NCBI RefSeq assembly: GCF_003319125.1
Contig: NZ_QOHG01000017.1
Span: 1-64,000 of the forward strand
Direction of reading: 5' to 3'
From: Blastococcus sp. TF02A-26
Lineage (GTDB): Bacteria > Actinomycetota > Actinomycetes > Mycobacteriales > Geodermatophilaceae
Length of the DNA stretch: 64,000 bases
Made by a program: the position numbers and the translations under genes. Below, one piece after another: positions 52,481 through 60,144 of the stretch (position 1 is its first letter; each line of letters starts with the position of its first letter). The notes beneath the pieces were generated by a model, which did no database searches, was not told the DNA's origin, and saw only the letters and a list, made by a program, of their open reading frames with translations.

Positions 52481-53952
52481 GCGGGGGTCCCTCCCGGGAC
52501 GAGGGCCGGCCGGACCGGCCAGCTGGGGACGGGGTCGATGCCGGCCCGGCGCAGCAGCGACGCCCGGCGGGCCGTGGCCTCCTCGCGGAGCGCGGCGAGG
52601 TCCACCGTGGTGACCCGGCCGTCGCGGACCACCGGCCGACCGTCGACGAGGACGTCGCGGACCGTGCCGCTGGGCGCGCCCCACACCAGGTGCAGGGCGA
52701 GGTCGCCGCGCGGCGTCCACGCCGGGGCGGTGCCGTCGAAGACGACGAGGTCGGCGCGCTTGCCGACCTCGATGGAGCCCACCAGGTCCCCGAGGCCGAG
52801 GGCCTCCGCGCCGGCGCAGGTGGCGACGGCGAAGGCGTCGGCAGCGGTCAGCGGCGGGTCGCCGGCGGCGGTGTCGCGGGAGACGCCGGCCAGCAGCCAG
52901 GCGGCGCGCAGCACGTCGGGGGTGTCGCCGGCGTTGTGGGAGTCGCAGCCCAGCGCCAGGCGGCCGCCCGACCGCAGGAACTCCGCGTGCCGCGAGGCGC
53001 CGGTGTAGCCCTGGCCGAGCCGCAGGTAGGCACCGGGGCACACGGCGATCGCGGTGCCGGTGTCCAGCAGGGCGCCGAGCTCGTCGTCGTCCAGGTGGAC
53101 GGCGTGGCCGAGCACCAGCCGCGGGCCCAGGACGCCGAGGTCGGCCAGGTGGGTGACCGGGCGCTTGCCGCTGCGGGCGGCGTAGGCGAGCCCGTCGTCG
53201 GTGCTGGGCGACAGGTGCCAGGTGACCTGGGTGTCCGCGCGCTCGGCGAGGGCCGCGGCGCCGGCGAAGAGCGCGTCGCTGGCCAGGTCGTGCCCGACCA
53301 GGGTGACCCAGGCGCCGACCAGGCCGTCCGGGGGCAGGTCGGCGAGCAGCTGCTCCTGGCGGGCGAGCACCTCGGCGGCGGGCCCCGACCACGGCAGGCC
53401 GGGCGCGTCCCAGCCCCACGTGCCGACCCGGCCACGGATGCCGGCGGCCGACAGGCCACGGGCGACCGAGAGGGGGGCGGCCACGGTGCCGGGCTCGGCG
53501 ATCGTCGTGACGCCGTTGGTCAGCGCCTCGACCGCGGTGAGGGTCGCCGCGAGCTCGTCGTCCGCCGGCTCGTGCGCGGCGTGGATCGGCACCGCCCAGT
53601 CGAAGATCGACTGCTGGGAGTCGATGTCGTCGGGGATGGTGCTGCGGACCAGCGGGTCGCCGGTGGTGTGCTGGTGGGCGTCCACCAGCCCGGGGGTGAC
53701 CACGCAGCCGGCGGCGTCGATCTCCGTCGCGCCGGGGAACTGCGCGCGCAGCTCGGCGGCCGGGCCGAGCGCGGCGATGGCGCCGTCGACGACCGCGACC
53801 GTCGTGCGCTCGAGCACGGCCCGGTCCGGGGCCATCGTCACGAGGTCGCCGTCGACGACGAGGAGCGCGCGCGATGCCCGCTGTTCGCTCCCGCGGTCGC
53901 TCCGCTCCTCGCTCGCAGACCTCGCTGCGATGCTCACTCCCTGTCCGCTCAC
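52477..53952 (-). CDS. TRZ/ATZ-type amidohydrolase (copy 2)
   Basis: This 491-residue paralogue of 42337-43749 shows His93 and His95 (VDAHQHTTGDP), a His in VTWHLSPSTDDG, a His in LVLGHAVHLDDDELG and an Asp in LALGCDSHNAGDTPD. The GTG at 53952 overlaps the dehydrogenase stop by 4 bp. The first 27 or so residues (SIAARSASEERSDRGSEQRA) do not look like amidohydrolase sequence and are encoded by a GAGCG-type repetitive element. The original protein probably began near ALLVVDGDLVTMAP. The metal site is complete, so the enzyme should be active. Confidence 0.85.
   Translation of the reverse strand: MSGQGVSIAARSASEERSDRGSEQRASRALLVVDGDLVTMAPDRAVLERTTVAVVDGAIAALGPAAELRAQFPGATEIDAAGCVVTPGLVDAHQHTTGDPLVRSTIPDDIDSQQSIFDWAVPIHAAHEPADDELAATLTAVEALTNGVTTIAEPGTVAAPLSVARGLSAAGIRGRVGTWGWDAPGLPWSGPAAEVLARQEQLLADLPPDGLVGAWVTLVGHDLASDALFAGAAALAERADTQVTWHLSPSTDDGLAYAARSGKRPVTHLADLGVLGPRLVLGHAVHLDDDELGALLDTGTAIAVCPGAYLRLGQGYTGASRHAEFLRSGGRLALGCDSHNAGDTPDVLRAAWLLAGVSRDTAAGDPPLTAADAFAVATCAGAEALGLGDLVGSIEVGKRADLVVFDGTAPAWTPRGDLALHLVWGAPSGTVRDVLVDGRPVVRDGRVTTVDLAALREEATARRASLLRRAGIDPVPSWPVRPALVPGGTPA
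53871..53939 (-). repeat. GAGCG-rich dispersed-type repeat inserted at the 5' end of the amidohydrolase
   Basis: The minus strand reads as short, slightly varied repeats (GTGAGCATCGCAGCGAGG, then GAGCGAGGAGCGGAGCGACC). Sequence of this style is scattered through several actinobacterial genomes as extragenic repeats. Here it is in frame and encodes an odd N-terminal extension. Assignment rests on pattern recognition alone. Confidence 0.5.
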
Positions 53953-54971
53953 GGGATCACCAGCACCCGGCCGACGGTGCTCCGGTCGCACAGCAGGTCC
54001 TGGGCGACGCCGGCGTCCTCCAGCGCGAAGCGGCCGGCGACGGTGGCGGTGCCGCCGTCGGCGAACAGCTGGAGGGCCGCGGCCATGTCGCTGGGCAGGT
54101 AGCCGCCGGCGCCGAGCAGCTCCAGGCCGCGGTGGAAGGCGTCGGAGAGGGAGAAGGTGACCTGGTCGCCGGTGGTGTTGCCGAGGAAGACCAACCGGCC
54201 GCCGATCCGCAGGGCGGACATGGAGGCGGCCCACGTCGCGGGGCCGAGGTACTCCAGCACGACGTCGGCGCCGCGGCCGTCGGTGACCTCGGCGACGAGC
54301 GAGGGCGCGTCCTCGGTGCCGACGACGACGTGCTTGACGCCGACCGCGGCCAGCGCGGCGGCCTTCTCCGGGCTGCCGACGGTGGCGACGACGTGCGCGC
54401 CGACCCGCTGGGCGATCTGCACCGCGGCCAGGCCGACGTTGCCGGCGGCGGCGTGCACCAGCAGGGTCTCCCCCGCCCGCAGCCGGCCGACGCGGACCAC
54501 GGCGGAGTAGGCGGTGGCCCAGGGCGTGGGCAGGCATGCGGCCTCGACGAGGTCGATCCCCTCCGGCAGCACGTGCGCGGCCGAGGCGGGGGCGAGGACG
54601 AACTCGGCCAGGCCGCCGTCGATCGTGGCGCCGAGGATCCGCAGGTTCGGGCAGTGCCCGCCGCGACCCTCGTGGCAGAGCGGGCAGGCGCCGCAGGGGA
54701 GACTGGGGTCGAGGACGACGCGGGCGCCCACCGGCACCGGGGAGTCCTCCCCGGCCGCCTCGACGACGCCGGCGACGTCCATCCCGGCCACGTGCGGCAG
54801 CTCGAGGCCGGGCAGCCGGACGTCACCCCGGCGCTGCAGGACGTCGAGCTGGTTGAGGCCGCAGGCGGCGACGCGCACCAGAACGTCGGCCGGGCCCGGG
54901 GAGGGCACCGGGACATCGGCGAGGCCGAGCACGTCGGGGCCGCCGAAACCGGTCTGGACCATCGCTCGCAC
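53949..54971 (-). CDS. Zinc-binding alcohol dehydrogenase / quinone oxidoreductase (copy 2)
   Basis: This 340-residue medium-chain dehydrogenase is paralogous to 44804-45850. It has CGLNQLDVLQRRGDVRLPGL, LPHVAGMDVAGVVEAAG, a Cys cluster CGACPLCHEGRGGHC, the NADP site LLVHAAAGNVGLAAVQIAQR and FLGNTTGDQ. The GTG at 54971 is chosen because AGGGAGGTGG lies 7 bp upstream; ATG 54962 is an alternative. It is the first gene of the possible 13-gene operon running to 41840. The upstream region holds an IclR-type half-site. Confidence 0.83.
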   Translation of the reverse strand: MRAMVQTGFGGPDVLGLADVPVPSPGPADVLVRVAACGLNQLDVLQRRGDVRLPGLELPHVAGMDVAGVVEAAGEDSPVPVGARVVLDPSLPCGACPLCHEGRGGHCPNLRILGATIDGGLAEFVLAPASAAHVLPEGIDLVEAACLPTPWATAYSAVVRVGRLRAGETLLVHAAAGNVGLAAVQIAQRVGAHVVATVGSPEKAAALAAVGVKHVVVGTEDAPSLVAEVTDGRGADVVLEYLGPATWAASMSALRIGGRLVFLGNTTGDQVTFSLSDAFHRGLELLGAGGYLPSDMAAALQLFADGGTATVAGRFALEDAGVAQDLLCDRSTVGRVLVIP

Positions 54972-55186
54972 CGCCGCTCCACCTCCCTGCCGAGTGACCC
55001 GCACCGTCTCGCATCGTGAATCGATGAATCACCATGTGGACCGGTGCGGTCACTGTGGTCGGCGTGGCGCGGCCGTGTCAACGGTCCGGCCGAGCCCGTT
55101 ACTGAATCAACGTGGACGTAACACGGCGGACCGCAGGAGTGACCCCCGCCACTGACAAGGAGTGGCGGCGGTCACGTCGTGCCCGG
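54972..55186 (-). promoter_or_regulatory. Upstream region of the long operon with IclR-type half-site
   Basis: This 215-bp region has no gene. GTCTCGCAT (55006-55014) equals one full arm of the iclR palindrome. Further up, TTGACA (55081-55076) with CACAGT 18 bp downstream is a possible but weak promoter. Transcripts from the alcohol dehydrogenase at 55187 also enter here, and I see no clear terminator. Confidence 0.45.
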
Positions 55187-56293
55187 TCACGCGTCGAACG
55201 TGAGGACCGCCTTGCCCACCCGACCGGCGCGGACGTCGTCCAGCGCGCGGTTGACCTCGGTGAACGGGTAGTGCGTCAGCAGCCCGTCGACCGGGAACCG
55301 CCCGGCGCGGTGCAGCTCGACCAGCCGCGGCAGGAACTCCTGCGGGACGCTCGCGCCGGCCGTGATGCCGACGACCGACCGACCGGTGCCCAGGATCGAG
55401 CGCCACTCGAACGACATCTCGGCGCTGGCCCCCACCCCGATGACCCCGCAGACACCCAGCGGGGCCAGGGACTCGACCGCGGCCCGGAGCACGTCGGCGC
55501 GCCCGGTGGTGTCGAGGCTGTACTGCAGCCCGCCGGGGACCTCCGCGCGCACCCGCTCGGCCAGGTCCGGCTCGCCGGCGGCGACGGTGTGCGTGGCCCC
55601 GAGCGCGCGGGCCTGCTCGAGCTTCGCCGGGTTCACGTCGACGGCGACGATCGTCGTGCAGCCGGCCTCGACCGCGCCCAGGATCGCCGCGGCGCCCACC
55701 GCGCCGGCGCCGAAGACGCCGATCGAGCTCCCGGGCGCCGGCCGCAGCACGTTGAGCACACCGCCGGCGCCGGTCTGGAAGCCGCAGCCGAACGGGCCGA
55801 CCACGCCGAGGTCGGTCCCCTCGGGCACCTTCACGACGCTCCCCCGCCGGGCGACGACGTGGGTGGCGAACGAGGACTGGCCGAGGAAGTGGCCGTGCAC
55901 CGGCTCGCCGTCCTGCGACAGCGCCGTGCTGCCGTCGGGCCGGGTGCCGATGAAGTTGTACGCCCAGAAGTTCTCGCAGTAGGCCATCGCGTCGGCACGG
56001 CAGGGACCGCACTCGCCGCAGAAGGCGAACGTCATGGCGACCGGGTCGCCGACCGCGAGGTCGGTCACGCCCTCGCCGACCTGCTCGACGATCCCGGCGC
56101 CCTCGTGCCCGAGCACGACCGGCGGGGTCATCATGGAGCGGAACTCCAGGTCGGTGCCGCAGATGCCGGTGCTCACCAGCCGCACCACCACCTCGTCGGC
56201 CCGGGGTGGGGCCAGCTCCAGTTCGACGAGCTCCAGGGGCCCTGCGGGGTCGCGCAGGACGGCGGCGGTCACGGCAGTGGGTCGACCGGTCAT
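55187..56293 (-). CDS. NAD(P)-dependent zinc alcohol dehydrogenase (aryl-alcohol type)
   Basis: This 368-residue group III-like medium-chain alcohol dehydrogenase keeps the catalytic zinc ligands Cys and His (STGICGTDLEF, VVLGHEGAGIV) and a structural-zinc cluster (AFCGECGPCRADAMAYC). The cofactor site is IGVFGAGAVGAAAILGA, and PFGCGFQTGAGGVLN is typical of benzyl/aryl alcohol dehydrogenases. It probably oxidises an alcohol formed by the divergent P450. The ATG at 56293 lies 7 bp after TAACGT, suggesting a leaderless mRNA; GTG 56302 is an alternative start. Confidence 0.88.
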   Translation of the reverse strand: MTGRPTAVTAAVLRDPAGPLELVELELAPPRADEVVVRLVSTGICGTDLEFRSMMTPPVVLGHEGAGIVEQVGEGVTDLAVGDPVAMTFAFCGECGPCRADAMAYCENFWAYNFIGTRPDGSTALSQDGEPVHGHFLGQSSFATHVVARRGSVVKVPEGTDLGVVGPFGCGFQTGAGGVLNVLRPAPGSSIGVFGAGAVGAAAILGAVEAGCTTIVAVDVNPAKLEQARALGATHTVAAGEPDLAERVRAEVPGGLQYSLDTTGRADVLRAAVESLAPLGVCGVIGVGASAEMSFEWRSILGTGRSVVGITAGASVPQEFLPRLVELHRAGRFPVDGLLTHYPFTEVNRALDDVRAGRVGKAVLTFDA

Positions 56294-56354
56294 GCGTGTC
56301 ACGTTACGAGAGACCGTCTTGACTGACGAGATGCTCGCGCCCGACGATCACGGC
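56294..56354. promoter_or_regulatory. Divergent promoters with operator-like core between adh and aldh
   Basis: On the plus strand TTGACT (56319-56324) and GACGAT (56343-56348) are 18 bp apart, with ATG 56355 six bases later. On the minus strand TAACGT (56306-56301) ends 7 bp before ATG 56293. Between them, ACGAGAGACCGTCTTG resembles the GAGAC/GTCTC core of the iclR site but with altered spacing. Confidence 0.5.
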
Positions 56355-57815
56355 ATGACGACGTCGGTGCGCGAGGGCCTCAACTTCATCGACGGGGCGT
56401 GGACCACGGCCGCGGGCGGCGGGCGGCTGGAGCTGGTCGACCCCGCGACCGGGCAGCCGTTCGCCACCGTCGCGGAGGGCACCGCCGCCGACGTCGACGC
56501 CGCGGTCGCCGCGGCCCGCCGTGCGGCTCCCGGCTGGGCGGCGACCAACCCCACCGACCGCGGCGCCCTGATCTCCCGCTGGTCGCAGCTGGTGTTCGAG
56601 AACGCCGAGCGGCTCGCGGCGCTCGAGGCGCAGGACGTCGGCAAGCCGCTGTCCGGCGGCCGGATGAACGCCTTCATCGCCGGGGGGATCATCGGCTACT
56701 TCGGCGGCGCCGCCGACAAGCTCACCGGGGTCACGCTGCCCACCCGGACGCCGGACTTCCACGGCTACACGCTGATGGAGCCCCTCGGCGTCTGCGCCGT
56801 CATCACGCCGTGGAACGTGCCCGCCGTCCTCACCGCGGCCAACGCCGCCCCCGCGCTCGCCGCCGGGAACGCCGTCGTCCTCAAGCCGTCGGAGGTCGCC
56901 CCGCTGGTGGTGCTCGCCCTCGTCGAGCTGGCCGCCGAGGCCGGGATCCCGGCCGGCGTGCTCAACGTGGTCACCGGCGGACCGCAGGCCGGGGCCGCGC
57001 TCTCGGGGCACGCCGACGTCGACCACCTCAGCTTCGTCGGGTCCACGGCCACGGGCCGGGCGATCATGCGCTCGGCTGCCGAGAACCTGGTCCCCGTCAA
57101 GCTCGAGCTCGGCGGCAAGTCGCCGAACCTGCTCTTCGCCGACGCCGACCTCGACGCGGCGGTGCCGGCGATCGTCGGCTCCATCACCGAGAACGCCGGG
57201 CAGAACTGCTACGCCGGCTCCCGCCTGGTGGTGGAGGAGTCGATCGCCGACGAGGTGCGCGAGCGGGTCGTCGAGGCGATGCGCGCGGTGCGGATCGGCG
57301 CCTGGGACGAGGACCTGGACATGGGCCCGCTGGTCAACGCCACGCAGCGCGACCGGGTGCTGGGCTTCCTCACCGAGCTGCCGGGCAGCGGCGCCCGCGT
57401 GCTCACCGGCGGCGGCGTCCCCGGCGACCGGGACGCCGGCTGGTTCGTCGAGCCCACCGTGGTCGACGGGGTCTCCCCCGACGCGCGGATCGTCCGGGAG
57501 GAGGTCTTCGGGCCGGTGCTGGCGATCCAGACCTTCCGCGGCGACGCCGAGGCCCTCGAGCTCGCCAACCGCACCGACTTCGGGCTGCTGTCGTGCATCT
57601 GGACCTCCGACGTCTCCCGCGCGCTGCGGATGGCAGCCGGGGTGCGCAGCGGCCAGGTCGCGGTCAACCAGTTCCACGACGCCGGCGTCATCGGCTTCCC
57701 GTTCAACATGCAGAAGGACAGCGGCTTCAGCCGCGGCGGCGGCTACGCCGCGATGCGCGAGTACACGCAGGAGAAGGCCGTGGCCATCCGCCTGCTCCCC
57801 CCGCGCGCCGTCTAG
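56355..57815 (+). CDS. NAD(P)-dependent aldehyde dehydrogenase
   Basis: This 486-residue aldehyde dehydrogenase has the catalytic Cys in NAGQNCYAGSRLVVE and the general-base Glu in KLELGGKSPNLLF. The cofactor loop is FVGSTATGRAIM, and EEVFGPVLAIQTF is the C-terminal signature. It oxidises an aldehyde to the acid, probably receiving the product of the divergent alcohol dehydrogenase or of P450 dealkylation. The P450 gene follows on the same strand. The ATG at 56355 has no ribosome site and sits 6 bp after a -10-like box, consistent with a leaderless transcript. Confidence 0.9.
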   Translation: MTTSVREGLNFIDGAWTTAAGGGRLELVDPATGQPFATVAEGTAADVDAAVAAARRAAPGWAATNPTDRGALISRWSQLVFENAERLAALEAQDVGKPLSGGRMNAFIAGGIIGYFGGAADKLTGVTLPTRTPDFHGYTLMEPLGVCAVITPWNVPAVLTAANAAPALAAGNAVVLKPSEVAPLVVLALVELAAEAGIPAGVLNVVTGGPQAGAALSGHADVDHLSFVGSTATGRAIMRSAAENLVPVKLELGGKSPNLLFADADLDAAVPAIVGSITENAGQNCYAGSRLVVEESIADEVRERVVEAMRAVRIGAWDEDLDMGPLVNATQRDRVLGFLTELPGSGARVLTGGGVPGDRDAGWFVEPTVVDGVSPDARIVREEVFGPVLAIQTFRGDAEALELANRTDFGLLSCIWTSDVSRALRMAAGVRSGQVAVNQFHDAGVIGFPFNMQKDSGFSRGGGYAAMREYTQEKAVAIRLLPPRAV

Positions 57816-57883
57816 TCTCGCTCTCCCCGGTGGCGCGGCCGGGCAACACCGCGCGTTCGCCTCGAGCCCCTCCGGAGCACGAG

Positions 57884-60067
57884 TTGACCCTCCCGCTGTT
57901 CGACCACCACTCCGCCGAGGCCAACGCCGACCCGGTGGCCTACTACCGCCGGTTCCGCGAGCAGCAGCCGGTCGGCTGGACCGAGGCCCACGACGGCTTC
58001 TTCTTCACCACCCGGCACGCCGACGTGGTCCGCATCGCCCGTGACGACGCCACCTTCTCCTCGGAGCGGGCGCCGGCCGGCAACCGCGGCATCTCCTTCG
58101 TCATCCCCTTCGGGCCGGGCCTGGAGCAGTACCCGATCGAGCTCGACCCGCCCCGGGCCACCCCGTACCGGGAGCTGATCAACCCGCTGCTGACGTTCGA
58201 CGCGGTGGAGAAGCTGAAGCCGATGATCGCCCGGCACACCACCGCGGCCATCGACGCGTTCGTCGAGACCGGGTCGGTGGACTTCGTCCGCGACCTGACC
58301 AATCCGGTGCCGGCCGCGGTCACCCTCGACTGGCTGGGCTTCCCGACCGACGACTGGAAGAAGCTCGCCGGCCCGGTGCACGACATCTTCGCCAGCGTCC
58401 CCGGCACCGACCGGGCGATGCGCGGCGTCGAGGGGCTGATGTACCTGGAGAGCCGCATCCGCGAGCTCATCGCCGCCCGGCGCGCCGAGCCGCGCGAGGA
58501 CGCCGTCTCCGCGCTGGTGCACGCGGTCCACCCCGAGGGCCGGCCATTCACCGAGCAGGAGCTCGTGTCGGTGATGTACCTGCTGGTCGCCGGCGGGGTG
58601 GACACCACGACGTCGCTCACCGGCTCCACGCTCGTGTGGCTGTCGGAGCACCCCGAGGAGCGGCAGCGGCTGATCGACGACCCGGACCTGCTCGACGTCG
58701 CCGTCGAGGAGTTCCTGCGGGTCTTCGCGCCGTCGCAGTCGATGGCCCGGACGCTGCTGTCCGACACCGAGGTCGGCGGCGTGGCGATGCACGCCGGGCA
58801 GCGGGTGCTCATCCCCTGGGTGGCGGCCAACCACGATCCGGAGGTGTTCCCCGACCCCGAGACCGTGGTGCTCGACCGCAACCCGCAGCGGCACCTCTCC
58901 TTCGGCATCGGCACCCACCGCTGCGCCGGCGCGCACCTGGCCCGGGCGATGTTCGGCGAGATGATGCGCCAGGTCCTGACCCGGCTGCCCGACTACCGTG
59001 TGCTGGGCGAGGCGCTGGTCCCCTACCCGACCCGGGGCAACCAGACCGGCTGGGACGCCATCCCCGCGCTGTTCACCCCCGGTCCGCGGCTGGGCTCGGC
59101 CGCGGTGGCGCCGGCGATCGTCACCCGCGAGCTCGAGGTCACCGAGGTGCGACCCGTCGCCACCGACGTCGTCGCGGTGACGTTCGCCGACCCGACCGGC
59201 GCCCAGCTGCCCGCCTGGACCCCGGGCGCGCACCTGGAGGTGCGGCTGCCCTCGGGCCGGCTGCGGCAGTACTCCCTGTGCGGGGACCCCGGGGCCGACA
59301 CCTGGACCGTCGCCGTCCTGCGCGAGCCGGCCGGGCGCGGCGGCTCGGTCGAGCTGCACGAGCTGGCGCGCAGCGGTGCGCGGCTGACCGTGCGCGGCCC
59401 GCGCAACCACTTCCCGCTGGTCGACGCCCCGGACCACCTGCTGGTCGCCGGCGGCATCGGCATCACGCCGATCCTGGCCATGACCCGGGCGCTGGTCGCG
59501 CGGGGAGCGCCGGTCCGGGTGCTCTACGGCGGGCGGACGGCGGCGTCGATGGCGTTCGCCGACGAGCTGGTGGCACTGGCCGGCGACGGCGTGCAGTTGC
59601 TGCCGCAGGACGAGCGCGGCGTCCCGGACCTCGCGGCCGCCCTGGCCACCATCGGGCCCGAGACCGCGGTCTACTGCTGCGGGCCGGCGCCGATGATCGC
59701 CGCGATGGAGGCCGCCTGCGCCGCGGCCGGGGTGTCCGACCGGCTGCACGTCGAGCGGTTCACCGCGCCGGCCGAGGAGGTCGCCGTCGACACCTCGCAC
59801 GACGTGGCCTTCGACGTGCGCCTGGCCCGGACCGGGACGACGGTCACCGTGCCGGCGGACAAGCGGATCGTCGAGGTGCTGCGCGACGTCGTCCCGCTGT
59901 CGTCGGACTGCGAGCAGGGCTACTGCGGAGCGTGCGAGACGCGGGTGCTGGCCGGCGAGCCCGAGCACCGCGACTCCGTGCTCACCGACGAGGAGCGCAC
60001 CGCCGGCCGCTCGATGATGATCTGCGTCGGCCGGGCCAGGACGCCGTCCCTGACCCTCGACCTCTAG
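57884..60067 (+). CDS. Self-sufficient cytochrome P450 fused to FMN/2Fe-2S reductase (CYP116B-like)
   Basis: This 727-residue fusion carries its own electron-transfer chain. Residues 1-400 are a P450 with I-helix AGGVDTTTS (236-244), ExxR at 276-279 (EFLR) and haem loop SFGIGTHRCAGAHLAR with Cys347. Residues 410-630 are a phthalate-dioxygenase-type reductase with FMN motif RQYSLCGD and NADH motifs AGGIGITPIL and YCCGPAPMI. The C-terminus is a plant-type ferredoxin with Cys676, 681, 684 and 714. The TTG at 57884 has GGAG upstream; GTG 57830 would add 18 residues. Known CYP116 relatives hydroxylate or dealkylate aromatics and herbicides. The aldehyde dehydrogenase lies just upstream. Confidence 0.93.
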   Translation: MTLPLFDHHSAEANADPVAYYRRFREQQPVGWTEAHDGFFFTTRHADVVRIARDDATFSSERAPAGNRGISFVIPFGPGLEQYPIELDPPRATPYRELINPLLTFDAVEKLKPMIARHTTAAIDAFVETGSVDFVRDLTNPVPAAVTLDWLGFPTDDWKKLAGPVHDIFASVPGTDRAMRGVEGLMYLESRIRELIAARRAEPREDAVSALVHAVHPEGRPFTEQELVSVMYLLVAGGVDTTTSLTGSTLVWLSEHPEERQRLIDDPDLLDVAVEEFLRVFAPSQSMARTLLSDTEVGGVAMHAGQRVLIPWVAANHDPEVFPDPETVVLDRNPQRHLSFGIGTHRCAGAHLARAMFGEMMRQVLTRLPDYRVLGEALVPYPTRGNQTGWDAIPALFTPGPRLGSAAVAPAIVTRELEVTEVRPVATDVVAVTFADPTGAQLPAWTPGAHLEVRLPSGRLRQYSLCGDPGADTWTVAVLREPAGRGGSVELHELARSGARLTVRGPRNHFPLVDAPDHLLVAGGIGITPILAMTRALVARGAPVRVLYGGRTAASMAFADELVALAGDGVQLLPQDERGVPDLAAALATIGPETAVYCCGPAPMIAAMEAACAAAGVSDRLHVERFTAPAEEVAVDTSHDVAFDVRLARTGTTVTVPADKRIVEVLRDVVPLSSDCEQGYCGACETRVLAGEPEHRDSVLTDEERTAGRSMMICVGRARTPSLTLDL

Positions 60068-60076
60068 CCCCCCGCT

Positions 60077-60139
60077 CGACGAGATCTGCACAGTCGTCAC
60101 CATCAGCGCCTGATGCCGACGAGTGTGCAGATCTCGTCG
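60077..60139. repeat. 63-bp palindromic element, copy 1
   Basis: Perfect 16-bp arms (CGACGAGATCTGCACA and its complement) enclose 31 bases that hold an inner CATCAG-CGC-CTGATG hairpin. It lies 9 bp after the P450 stop and could also terminate transcription. A copy differing at 4 positions lies exactly 1000 bp downstream. Confidence 0.9.
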
Positions 60140-60144
60140 CACCC

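Noticed and set aside
56399-57883. Extension of the P450 frame upstream through the aldehyde dehydrogenase region
   Set aside because: That part is out of frame with the aldehyde dehydrogenase, whose Cys and Glu motifs are intact. The P450 homology starts near 57884.
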